Assembly (NCBI GenBank): GCA_963930645.1 | Contig: OZ005648.1 | Location: 267,541,830 to 267,605,829, forward strand | DNA length: 64,000 nt | Source of the DNA: Salticus scenicus | Lineage: Eukaryota > Arthropoda > Arachnida > Araneae > Salticidae | Direction of reading: 5' to 3' | Part shown: in pieces, positions 46,495 through 58,106 of the stretch | Numbering within the stretch: position 1 is the stretch's first letter | Layout: each line of letters opens with the position of its first letter | Notes under the pieces: model-generated | The model's database searches: none | Told to the model about the DNA's origin: nothing | What the model saw: the letters and a program-made list of their open reading frames with translations, nothing else | Made by a program: the position numbers and the translations under genes

Positions 46495-46525
<31 letters not shown>

Positions 46526-47055
46526 AAATATTTATCATTAAAAGGCCTATGGGCATCTCATTAATTACACAGTAGGTCACCATCGAATGAAGCATAAAGA
46601 TTTTAGTGAATCTAGCACTTATTGCGTCTAAACTACTTATTTGAATGAACTGAAAATTCATACCCATGTTACAGGTCAGAGTTGCAGACACCATATAGAT
46701 TTTGGTGATTCTAATTCTTACAGTTTTTTTTACAGGGACACAAATAATTGTGGCTTATGGGCTCAAATTATTTAAAATGCAATAGCGTCTAAATGCCTCA
46801 TCTGATTGATCTGAAAAATTATATGCATGTTATAGGTAACCATCGTATGAACTTTATAGATTTTGATGAGTCAAATCATTTTAAGTGCAATAGCGTTCAA
46901 CTAAACAACATACTAATTCAACTAAACAACAACTTATACACCCTAATTTTCTCTTTCACATATTTAACGATTTCTCTGACTTTAATTTATTTATACAATT
47001 GTTAATTACTTGATGTTCGGAAAGTCAAGTGTAGTCCCTCCAGATTTTTTTTTTT
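46190..47055 (+). mobile_element. Helitron-like family B element, left end unclear (B3)
   Basis: It has four or five degenerate family B units (markers AGGGACACAA and TGGGCTCAAATT...GCGTCTAAATGCC) and the right terminus TTCGGAAAGTCAAGTGTAGT, then CCCTCCAGATTTTTT. The hairpin end is not recognisable on the left. Confidence 0.65.
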
Positions 47056-47375
47056 TTTAAACTTTAAGAAACTAGAAATGAATTATTTACATAAAAATAT
47101 AATTTTGTTGTCTCATAAATGCAATTTGAAAAAAAAAATTTACTAATTGAATATCGGTCTTCCATCTTTTGACAAATAAGATTTTATTTAGATTATAAGA
47201 ACATTTGATTTTTGAAAAATATCAAAGAAAACATTGTTCATTTAGCGATTTCATTTTCAACTGAAACCAGGGCTGAAGCCGTTGGTGCGCTATAGCGCAC
47301 CATTGTCCCCGATTTTAATGAAAGGGGATGCAGAATTTAAAAAATCGCGGGTCCTGAGGACCCGTAATTCTCCCC
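46960..47375. repeat. Copy of the segment at 31680-32090, with two palindromes
   Basis: It carries the perfect 18-bp palindrome GGTGCGCTATAGCGCACC (about 47284-47301) and GGGTCCTGAGGACCC (about 47348-47362). AGGGCTGAAGCCG before them may be a hAT-like end. Confidence 0.75.
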
Positions 47376-49764
47376 CCGAAAATATCCTTTATTCTAAAAT
47401 CGTAAATTTTCTTATATTTAATTTTGTGTCATCATTTCAAAGCAATATTTTACTGGGCTATTTAGCTCTAAATTTAAAAAAGAATAGGAGAAAGTTTTGT
47501 TTCCTCCTTCAAAAGCAAACAAATCGCCAATGGTTGAATCTGCTCCAGTCGTTAAAACGATGGCTTCACTTTTCTCTCTTTCCTTGCATGTTCTGCCTGG
47601 CAAAGCCACGGCTATGCTGTGAGGGAGCACATATGAAGTAACCGAAATCCAGCATCAGCATAAAGTGAGAACAGATTATTATTATTTTTTTTTTTTTTTT
47701 GGGGGGGGGGGGGGGGATTTGTATGTTTAGTTAGAAGAATCAATCTCAGCAGAATTTGCAATATTAGCAAATTCTGCTGAGATTTGCTGTGGAATTTGCA
47801 ATACTATCAAATTCTGCTGCTTTATTTCATGAAAATAAATAAATGGTCTTTTGAATAAATTTTAAAGTACAATATACTGTCAATTATCTGGAATTCCAAA
47901 ATCCGGAATCATTACAATTTTTTTTTTTTTTTTTTTTCTGATTTTAAAAATTTTTAAGAAAAGAAAGAAAAAGAAAAATATCCAAATGAACCAAGCTTTT
48001 TATTATGTATTTCAAAAATCGGAAAATAAAGTAGAATTTATTTTTCTCTGAAAATGATCAAGAAAAACTCCAGAACCCCGGGCTTTCGCGACCAACCACA
48101 CAATGATTTTATTTGGTGGTCTATTTCAAGGTTTTTTAATTTCTTGTTACAACAATTTTGCTTTAAGTAAAGAAAAACAAAAAATTTTCTTTTAGTGTTT
48201 TGCTCTTATGATTCAGTCATCTTTACAATTAGCAGCACCGATAACGAGGCAGCTGGCGGCGAGCAGCCCAGCCATGCTGGTCAAGGCCAGTTTCTATTTT
48301 CTAAAACAAAATCTGTGTGAAAGCGCGCATAGAGACTGAGAATGATGCAAAAGAAGAAATTTGCTACAAACTTCCGAAGATGAGGGAGGGGTGGAAATTG
48401 CGCTTTAATATTAAAGGGAGATTGGAGTGAAACAAACGGCCAGCGCATGTACAGGAGGGGGGAAGTGATGGAAGGAGAATGCAAGACTGCAGATGCAAAA
48501 TTTTGTTCGTTATAGCCGCTTCTAGGCCCGACTAGACTTATTTCAAAGCATTTTTCTTTCGTAAATAATATTTGAACGAACGATACAATAGACAAATTTC
48601 AATTAAATGTGCATGCGTACATGTTATTATTCCAGTTATTTTTTATTTTCTACTAGATTCAATCAAAAAAAAAAAAAAAAAAAAAAAAAAAGTATTGGAT
48701 TGAGGAACTTTTTCAGAAACAAACCCACTACTACTACTTAGAGAAGAGAAAAAAAAAAAAAAAAGGAGGTGATGTATGAAATATCCTGAACGAAATTAAT
48801 TTAATACAAATTATTCTTATTTAATGATAGAGTTGAAATGAATATTAAATAAAGCATCTTAAGTATTAGCTTTTATTTAAAAAAAAAAAAAAAAAATTAG
48901 ATTCTTCAGCTAAATAACATGTGCAAAAGGTAAGTTTTTCCTTATATATATTCTATTGCTAGTGAGTTGTACTTCATAATTCAAGGAAAATTAATAATAA
49001 AAATAAAAAAAAACAAATTCTGGAAAATTCCAAAATCCTGAATATTTCCAATTCTGCTGGTCCTGGATAATGGGTCCAATACTTTTTTTTTTTTTTTTTA
49101 AGCGTCTTTAAGAAGAAAATTACCTGGTAAATGTAAGTTTCTTTAATATATATATATATATATTAAGATTATTTTTATTAATCTTGTTCAAAGTCTATTG
49201 TTATTGTCAAAATGATCATAATTTTTACTTCTTTAAAACCTCTTTCAATTGCATTAAATAATTTTCTTTGCACTTTTTATTAATTTAATTTAGTAATGTG
49301 CTGTTTTAACTACATGATCAGATGCAAGTTTAACAAAGGTAAGTGCTGATTTCCTATGACAAAAAATAAGTTAGAAAGTTTTTATTTATTTTTTTAATGC
49401 AATGCTTCAAAATGTAAAAAGGAATTTTGAAAAAATTTGTGTTTGTCAAAAATATTAGCAGTTACAAGGGTCCCCCCCCCCAACCCACCCCCCAAAAAAG
49501 TGTCTCCATTTTTCGAAAACTTGGCCCACATTTTTTATAGTGATGGGGTCTTGGGACCCCACTTTTCAAAATGTCAGTGCAAGCCTTGGAAACTACACAA
49601 AACAGATAAGACAAATAATTATAAATATGTGGAATTTTATGAGGTTCTATTTGTTTAGTAATGTGATTTAAGAGGTTATTTTTTTAAAGTTTCCCCCCAA
49701 ACAGAGCGGCAAAAATTGTTTCTTCCTTTTCCCATCATATGTCAATGAAAGAAAAAAAGAAATA
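47376..49764. other. Mixed stretch: possible Tigger remnant and a GC-richer island
   Basis: ACTGTCAATTATCTGGAATT at 47876-47895 and the complement of 49060-49081 (TTGGACCCATTATCCAGGAC) could be the two ends of a pogo/Tigger element. An inverted word pair (AGCAGAATTTGC...) lies at 47752-47820. About 48240-48590 is clearly less AT-rich than the rest but has no recognisable protein. T15-G16 occurs at 47686-47716 and poly(A) at 48666-48691. Confidence 0.35.
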
Positions 49765-49831
49765 TTTTAAAGCCGGATATCCGGTGGTATATCTGATATC
49801 GAAAAATCAGCCGGATATCCGGTCCATCACT
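49765..49831. mobile_element. hAT-like end with GGATATCCGG repeats
   Basis: GCCGGATATCCGGT occurs twice, followed by CCATCACTA, resembling the ends of the hAT at 2605-6144. The left partner was not found. Confidence 0.45.
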
Positions 49832-49934
49832 AATTCTGAATATTGAGAAGCAGTATTTGTCCTTAGGACACAAAAAAGAAAAGAAAAGAAATTTCCATTT
49901 TTAACATTTACTTGATTTTTTTTTTTTTTTGGTA

Positions 49935-50061
49935 ATTGTAATTCTCTAAAGAAATTTGCGACACGTGAATTATGTAATTTCTCACTGAAAGATCCCACTT
50001 AATTTTTTTAATTAGAGTGGGAGAATCCCACTCAATATTTTTTTTTAGCGCAAACCCTGTT
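49935..50061. mobile_element. hAT-like end fragment (CAGGGTTTGCGC)
   Basis: The complement of the right edge reads CAGGGTTTGCGCT. The word GTGGGAT or its complement recurs three times just inside. The partner was not found. Confidence 0.4.
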
Positions 50062-50938
50062 GATGGCTATTAATTTTAATGTTGGAAAGGTTTAAATATG
50101 GACATCTATTTTCAGTGAGAGGTTTTTATGTTGTACTTTTTAAGCCAAAAATTAATTTTTTTTGTCGTGTCTTAAGAATAGTATTTCTTTCAGTGTAATT
50201 ATACTGGTTTATTTTATTATTGAAATAAGTCCATTCTTAATCATAATAAGTTGGAGTTTTTGATACAGTTCTTCCCATTCCTGTTTATTTTTAAAGACTT
50301 CCAATTTTCTTATACATATGATTTTATTCAGGATTTTACGTTCAAATCTCCCAACACCACTCAGAAATTCATGTACTAACAGTTTATTGTTGATTTTCAG
50401 AATTTTTGGGGGTGATTTTAAAATGCTTACAGTCCTTTAAAAAATTAACTTTCAGTTCAGACATGACAAGTTTTTTGTTCATATGCTTTAATTTACAGAA
50501 GAAAAAATAAACAAAATCTTATACTAAAAAAATTTCTTTTATCCAAGCAATTAGTTGACTGAGAAACTTCCATACACCTCCAAAAACCTTCAAATGAATT
50601 TATCAAAAAACCCTTCCACTAAACAGAAGAAGGAATTTTTAAATATACATAAAATATGAATTTTGACTTGAAAAGTTTCAGAAAAAGGAAAATACTTAAA
50701 GCAGCTGGATTAAACACCAAGTTAATATATATACAAAGTGATCTTAAAAACACCTCCACTAGATGGAAGCAGAAACTAAGTTAGCCATAAAAAAATAATT
50801 AACTGTTTGTAAGAAAATTAAAAAAAAAAAAAAAAAAAAAAAAATTTAAAAGTTACTTGTACTTATATAATTTAAAGATGCAAATGGCACAATGTTAAAA
50901 AATTATAGTTCAAAAAATTTTCATAGTTAATTTACTAT

Positions 50939-50970
<32 letters not shown>

Positions 50971-51055
50971 AATTTTTAAGTTCTGAATAGCAGCCACCTC
51001 TGAAGAACAGTCACTTTTTTGTACTCCCACTGCTATTCAGATTTTACTGTATTAA
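50062..51055. other. AT-rich stretch, nothing recognised
   Basis: Poly(A) at 50819-50844 and poly(T) at 50939-50962. No gene is supported. Confidence 0.6.
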
Positions 51056-51472
51056 GGATCCTTGGTCATCAGATTGCTTTTTTCTTCTTTACCATGCAAT
51101 CCAATGGAATTTTTGTTGCTTCACATTATCAAAGTATCTCGTTTAAAGTTAAAGTTTTTCAAATACCATTCTTTGAACATGTCACTTATCTTAGTAAGTT
51201 TTTTTTTATTATTTTATTTAAGTTTAAATATTTCTTTTTTAAATTGAAAATTAGACCCTTAAGTGTGCATAATGAAACAAAACAAAACAAAAAAAAAAAA
51301 AAAAAATGCTCCCTAAGAAAAAAGGAGACATGTTCAAAGAGTGCAATTAAAAAACCAGAATTAGAAAAACTACTTCTGAATGAGATTTTTAAATACACAA
51401 AAGAAAAAAAAAAAAAAAACATTGGATTGCAAGAGGGGAGGACAAAACATAATATCTGATTACCAATGATCC
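51056..51472. mobile_element. MITE with TTAA target duplication, 417 bp
   Basis: TTAA lies on both sides (51052-51055 and 51473-51476). The ends GGATCCTTGGTCATCAGAT and, as complement, GGATCATTGGTAATCAGAT are inverted, with a second inverted block GCAATCCAATG further in. The interior resembles the MITE at 10165-10617. The open frames inside are low-complexity. Confidence 0.75.
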
Positions 51473-51832
51473 TTAAGAGTGATTTTTAAAAGCAACATTA
51501 CATTTTTTTTTTCATTTTTAAAATAGTATATCAAAACTGAGAAGTTTAAGGTAATTAGACTAATCAACTGACAACCATAAAGTATCACAAAAGCACCCTT
51601 CTTCAATTAAATGCCTCTCTCCACTTTTCATATAAATTGATTTTCGTTTTTAAAATACTGAATAAACGCCTCCTTATGCTCAGTGGTAGACCATATGAAT
51701 AAGCAACAGTATTTCTTTTATAATATTCATCTTTGTAAACAGGAAACATTTATTTGTATTTTATTGAAATCAGAAACTGAATATTTGAAAACAGAAACCA
51801 TAAGTTTCATAAAACAGCAGCAGATATTTTAA

Positions 51833-52209
51833 CAGGGTTCATACTCAAATATGGGAAAAAATTTCCCTGAGTTCTTAGACAATTTTCAAGAAAATATTAG
51901 CGACATATTACAAGAAACGCTCTTCTAGACAAGACAAAATACAGCTACTTCCACTGTATGATGTCGTATTACTGCCGATCATGATAAAAATTCAGGTAGA
52001 AATCATTATTTGCATGCGTATTTTCATAATACTTAATCATTTAAATTTTGATATGAAGCTAAACAAGAAAAACATAACTTGTGAGAAAAAAAAAAAAATT
52101 GTTTTTCCTGGTTCTGTAACTGATTTTCCCTGAGCTTTAATGAAATTTTTTATTTTCCCTGACTTTTTTTTTTAACAAATTCCAAATTCCCTGAGGAGTA
52201 TGAACCCTG
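51833..52209. mobile_element. hAT-type MITE, CAGGGTTCATACTC ends (intact N2 relative)
   Basis: CAGGGTTCATACTC and GAGTATGAACCCTG are perfect inverted ends. TTCCCTGA words recur near both ends. It matches the two parts of N2 around the autonomous hAT. Flanks share only TTAA, so the duplication is unclear. Confidence 0.75.
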
Positions 52210-53764
52210 TTAAAAACAATTTACTGGAAAGGAGGGGAAAAAAAAAAAAGTTTTCTACATTTTTTCTGGTTAATTAAAAATTAGTTAACCAAAAGTTTGC
52301 TGTATTTATTTTATTTATTATTATTTTAAACATTGCATCTTAAAATAAATGTTTTAAAATTATTTTTATGCCACTTAATTTTAGCAGGAAAATACATGTC
52401 AATTTCTATCTTTTTGCATATATCTACCATTTATCCATCCCCTTTCCAAACATATCCAGACTTTCCTTGAAGACAAAGAGTGCTTGAAAAGTAGTTTACA
52501 AACAGTATACTTATATGCAAATAATATATAAGAATGTTAGCCATTATCTTTTCTGTAAAAATTCCACTAAAAGTTACTGCTAGCAAAAAAAAAAAAATAA
52601 TAATAATAATAATAATCTTAGAAACTGGCAGCTTATGTAAACTAGAATTTAATACAGAATTTTATGATTTCCTTTATCAGTGTTCTGTTGATTATAGCTT
52701 AATATTAAATATCTAAAAATGTTGATTCCATTTAAACAACTTACAGCATTCAAAAATTTATGTATTTATATACATATATATGTATATATAAATTGAAAAC
52801 TCAAAAAAATTATAAGGTTTCATTTAATAAAATAGGCTTAGACTCAGGAAAAGATATGAAAACTGGATTTTTCATATTTTGCAAGCCAATCCTCTTATTG
52901 ACAAATTAAGTAAAAACAGACATAATGATGAGAATGATTAAAGAGAACATAAGGTAAAAAAATAAGCTTGAGAAGAAACAACTCATGGCTTACCAAAAGT
53001 TTCAATTTTGCTTCCATCAGGAATGAAGATTCTGTAGTGAATTATGTCATGAATTATTGTAAATTCCAGTTGATTGCTCAAGTTAACTTTCAGATATATC
53101 CATGTTTATTTCTATTATTACAATGAAGAAAACATTAATTTTTTAAGCAGCTTTACACTGTAGAAAAACAATTTTATCTGATCATTTCTTTAAAAATCAT
53201 TTATCCAATCTGAATTCTCTGGATGAAATTTAAATTTGCCACAAAATGAGAAAAAACAGTCATAAATTTAGGAGATAAAGAACATATATAGAAATGTTAC
53301 AAAGTATTTATTTTATTAAAATGTTTGTTATTTTATTTAAAAAAAAAAAAAAAAAAAAACAGGAGAAAACAAATAGGTACATTTACAAAGATTTATAAAA
53401 GTTATATCAATACACCATGTTAAGCAAGTGATAAATATAATTATGGCTGGCAAGCAAATTTAGTTCTGGTAACTTATTATTGCCAATTTTCAGCTAGTCC
53501 ACCATATACTCTATTACTGGATACTGTAATGCTCCCCTAGTTCATACCGTAAAGTTTAAAATTTTTTAATTGAGATTCTACTGAAAGGTACGAATTAAAG
53601 TGAATAAATGCATTTTATAATCCATAAAAGGTGCATTTTCATATCTCTAACCATCTTAAGGGGCAAATTTGTTATGTTTCTACTGTTATTTTTATTTTTT
53701 TTTATGTACTTGCCATTTTCAGTGACCAATTGGTAGGTACACGATTTAAAAAAAAAAAAAAAAA
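52210..53764. other. AT-rich stretch, nothing recognised
   Basis: (AAT)n at 52599-52617, ATATATGTATAT words near 52770-52790 and poly(A) near 53339. No gene is supported. Confidence 0.6.
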
Positions 53765-54065
53765 AAAACTATTAAACTTTCACTAGGTGGTGCCCTTTCT
53801 TCATTTCAGAATCTACGATAGCTTGTTTACTCACTATATAAATATCTTTGAAAATCCTGATCATAAACTCCTGCTTGATGGCACTATCTCCTCATTTCAT
53901 AACTTGAAACAGTCTGTACACTCACTGTGCAAATAAGATGCAAAATTTAAATACTCTAGCCTACAAATTTGAAAATTCTGACCACAATTCTTGTTCGATG
54001 GTGCCCTTATTTGCCCCATTTATAATTTTACACATGTAATTACATATTACTATCAAACTTAAAAA
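53765..54065. repeat. Degenerate tandem repeat, about 105-120 bp units
   Basis: Units share GGTGGTGCCCTT / GATGGCACTATC / GATGGTGCCCTT, then CATTT near 53795, 53877 and 53997, with GAAAATCCTGATCA / GAAAATTCTGACCA before them. The array resembles that at 63230-63370 (CTCCTGCTCGGTGGCGTC). Confidence 0.5.
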
Positions 54066-55161
54066 GCCCAAACCCCATAATTGTGTAATTCTGACATATA
54101 TCACATCTATAAGAACAAGGGAGCACCCAACAACAAAGTTTGTTTAGTTTTATATTAAAATTGTTATACTTTGCTGTTCCTTCTGAACTTTCATTCATAC
54201 ACCATGTACCTATTTTTCAAATAACTAATTTCTCTGAATGAAATTAAAATTTTGTGTAATAAATGGTGTAGTGGCAGATCCATACAAGACACTTTTGTAC
54301 AAGCAGAAATTGGTGACATTTGCATACATGTCCAGGTGTTTCAAAAGTTACAGGTTTGTTTTTGAAAAATCTAGTGAAATTCCCAGTGACAGAATATTTT
54401 TATGCTTTCTGCGACAGGCTTTCTTTGTGGAAAACTTTTCTGCAAGACAATACTGACGTATTTTCTTATTTACACTTATGTACATATATACACTTATAAA
54501 GAAATCAATGTTATTAGTAGACTTTTGAAGAATTCTTAAATATAAGACATCAGTTTCTATTTTCTACTGAAATTTAGAAATATCTTATTTTTATGGTCAA
54601 ATCTTTCTGCAAGTGACAATATCTTTTCTGCAACAATGTCGCCTAAATTCTGCCACAGGGGTGACACTTTTGTACAACATTTGTCTCACTTTGAGTATTG
54701 TTGCCCTAAAAGGTTGTATCCATATCTTTTTTTTTGGTAAAACAGCACAGTGCTTACCTTAAAGCTAAAACAGAATGAAGTAAATTTAACATAATTACAC
54801 TGCATTCAACATAAGAGAAAAAAAATGCTTTTTTAAAAGATGCATAAAAAACACGATTAGAGTAGAAAATAGTATGCAGACTTAAAAATTAATCTACAGG
54901 GCTACACAAAGAAATTCAAATGGGCTATGTAATCATTCAATTGATTGTAAATTTGGAAAAAATGTTTATGTGTTACATGGATTTAACTGTGTAGCTTTTC
55001 TGGAGTATTTAATGAATGCAAATCGTGTACAGGGATTGGGATACACATAAAAAAAAGATATTTATGTGTTTCATTCTACAAATAACATTTCATTTAACTG
55101 CATTTTAACACCATTTCTCTGCATTCAACTTGGGAGTACAGAAATAAGTTTACAGATTCGT
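54066..55161. other. AT-rich stretch, nothing recognised
   Basis: A 72-codon open stretch at 54238-54456 has no recognisable domain and no supporting features. I treat it as chance. Confidence 0.5.
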
Positions 55162-55530
55162 ACTAGTATATTGTGGCTATCATAAAACTTTCTTCTATAT
55201 TTTCCCCTTGCAAATTATTCCCATGGTGAGTACAAACAATTTTTATCTCCTAGAAGTATAACACTAAAAGCAACTGTCAAAAAAGTCATGTCAACAAGGT
55301 ACTTCGGAGTACCTGCATTTGGTCACAAATTTGAGTCCTGTAGATAGCACCTTAAAAAATGCATCTTAGATTTTTTTTTTTTTTTTAAATAAAAAATATC
55401 GATAATTTTGTTTTAAATTATAACAGATATGTGGTTTTGTTCATCTGTTTTAAAAAGTATTTACAGATTCTATTTTTTTTAATATTCATATTGTAAACTT
55501 TTATCTCCTGGGGGTTAAGTGATGCTCCTA
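55162..55530 (-). mobile_element. Helitron-like family A end fragment (A5)
   Basis: CTAGTATATTGTGGCTATCA then AACTTTCTTCTATATTTT matches A2, as does the following core (ATCGATAATTTTGTTTTAAA). The hairpin end is missing. Confidence 0.65.
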
Positions 55531-56217
55531 TACACTATATCATCAATTTCAGCCTTTATCAATCAACTGCAGAATAAAGGCCTCTAATAAGTAATTCCAA
55601 TCTGCCCTGTTTTCTGCAATTCTTCTCCATTCAGCTCTTCAAAACTTCACAATTTCATCAACACAGTGGTCTCTTTCTCGATCTTTTCTTCTCTCTCTGT
55701 ATTCAAAACACGACTTTGGTAGTCTATCCAAGGTTGCCAGATTGGGAAAATTTTTTACCCGTAGAGTAAGTGCCAGAGCAGGGAAAACGTTTGGGGAAAA
55801 AACAAATTATTGGGGAGATTAAATAATTCTTTAATTTTAGATGTTGGAGACAAAACCCGGAATAATCCCCCCCCCCCACCTAAAAAAAACGAATGTACAA
55901 ATTAAGTATTTAACGACTGATCATCTAGTCAGTTTCACAGTTCTGAAATGTACCATTTTTGTAATAGATGCAAGATCTTTTTACGATTTCCTTCACTGCT
56001 TTTGACTAACGTTTTAAAGTTGGTCAATAAAAAGGTGCCGGTTGTTGAAAGAGTGGCCTTAGCTTCTGACAATTGACATTTGATATGTGCAATTTATATC
56101 AATTTTTCTGAATAGATGCTAAGATATAACCAACTGGAAAATCCCAGAAAATAAAGACTTGAATTAATATCAATAAACAATTATATATCATGTATCGAGT
56201 TTGGTGCTTTTATATAA

Positions 56218-56770
56218 CACTAGCAGGCTTTGCCTGTTCTGCTGGTCACAGTAGCTTAATGAATTCTCAAAATTCAATATTACTTAGTAGTAATATATAT
56301 ATATAAAATACTCCAAAGTTATTCAAAATTTTAGAGGAAGGTTCACATCAAAATATCAGATCCCATCTTCCATAGAATCACAATGGCCGTCTTCAGTCAG
56401 TCAGTGAGTGGATGTACTCTTTTATAATATTTATTGTCAAAAGCTGACATACATCTTTTCCGTTAACGAGAAATATTGCAACATAGCAGCACCACCTGCC
56501 TTCCAATATACACCCAAACTGAATCAACACAGTTTTTATGTTTATCTAACATACAAAGTTTGGTATATATTACTGAGCTGTATATTTAGACATCATATAA
56601 GCGTAGAAATTGCTTCCCCAAAAATGAGAGTAAATTGTAGCACAGCAGCGCCACATTTTGCCCAATGTACACTAGAAGTGAATACATAATATCCATCTGA
56701 CATTCCAAGTTTGGTATATTTATACAGTGGACAATTGTAGCATAGCAGCACCTATTGTTGATTTATATAT
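56218..56770 (-). mobile_element. Helitron-like terminus and tandem units
   Basis: CTAGCAGGCTTTGCCTG begins with CTAG preceded by A and has the CAGGC-TTT-GCCTG palindrome, like other CTAG ends. It is followed by three units of about 130-170 bp marked by GCAACATAGCAGCACCACC, GTAGCACAGCAGCGCCAC and GTAGCATAGCAGCACCTA. The opposite hairpin end is not seen. Confidence 0.5.
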
Positions 56771-57052
56771 ATTAACCCTTTTGTGGACTGTGGGAAGATT
56801 ACTTCCCACCTACATGATCTTACAAAATACATCTATGGGAAGCGCAGTTCTCGTTATAATGTATTGGCCTTGCTATTATAACGATGGAAACACTAATCCC
56901 TGCTTCAGTGTTGTTCTGCCATTTATTGTTAAATTGACTGAATAAAATTAGCACATTTGTTTTGAAAGTTTGAAACCCTGTGAGAGATTTGTTCTGCAAT
57001 GACACCTGTTTTGATATGACGTTTGTACTGCTGAAAGACTCTACTGCAAATA

Positions 57053-58106
57053 TAGAGGTGCCAAGTTTCAATAAGAGTTATCAGTAATCAGAGTTATATA
57101 TTTATCAAATGTGAACCGCCACACGGAATAATTTTTACGCACAAACTCACACATAATAACAAATTGCACAGTTTTTGTAAAAGAATATATAATGTATTAA
57201 TTAAAAAGTTAGAAAAATTTCTAAACAAAAGTAAATAAATATGTATTTCTTTACTTTCTTACAAAATGAGTTTTTTTTTTTTTTTAAAAAAACCTGCTTT
57301 GGAAGGGGGGGGGTACAAAAATTTATTTTATTTATTATTATTATTATTTAATAGTCGCTTTTTATAGACAGCTGTTTTTATGGCATTAAATACTAAAACA
57401 TTGTTCTGTTCTTTGTGTATCTTGTATATTTTTTGTTTGATGATACAGTATGTATTTGAAATTTATTAAGGAAAAACAAATAGATTCATCAAGTTCAGTA
57501 ATAAAGCCTAAAAATAATTGCATATGTAAGAAATATTGATCACTTCTATCACTTTTTTGTTCTAGAAGTAAGTCTTGACACTAGCTGGGAAGGGGGAGGG
57601 GCAGTCAAAATATAAATAATTAGATGAATGAGAAATGAAACAATTCTACTTCTTTATAGGTTCTAGAATCTAATAAAACAAGTTTAAAATGAATATTGAC
57701 ATTTATGTTGCTGATGGAGAAAGACAGGGAAACTAAGGGCTTCTGCAAAGCTTTTAATCATCGATGGCTAGTTGCAGATAAGAAAAGAAGGGGGGGGGTT
57801 AAAAAAATTACATCAGCGAGAAATATTATACAATTCTATTTCTTTATAGTTTCTAGACTCTAATAAAGCAAGTTTAGAATGAATATTGGCATCTATGTTG
57901 TGGATGGAGAAAGATTTAGAACCAAAAGGCTTCCGTTGTACGTTTTACCGTCGATCATTTGTGGGGATTCTTTTTTTTTAACGATCGATATCCGCGATAT
58001 TTTTAAAAGTGTATAATCCGTAATTTTTATATGTCGTCCGTAATGCCGTAATTATTGTCGTAAATCCGTAATAATTACGGACAAATCGTAATAATTGGCA
58101 CCTCTA
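57053..58106. mobile_element. hAT-type element, TAGAGGTGCCAA ends, 6-bp TSD
   Basis: TAGAGGTGCCAA and TTGGCACCTCTA are perfect inverted ends flanked by CAAATA (57047-57052 and 58107-58112). The right subterminal region has CCGTAAT-type words about six times (58015-58090). The core has G-run units of about 195 bp (57305, 57592, 57790) related to those of N1 and N3. Noncoding. Confidence 0.85.

Noticed and set aside
48281..48595. A 104-codon minus-strand open frame as a host gene
   Set aside because: No domain, no start context and no splice or coding pattern; composition of the island explains the length.
51056..51472. A 146-codon open stretch overlapping this interval on the plus strand as a gene
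   Set aside because: It is low-complexity Lys/Phe-rich sequence lying inside a MITE with TTAA flanks.
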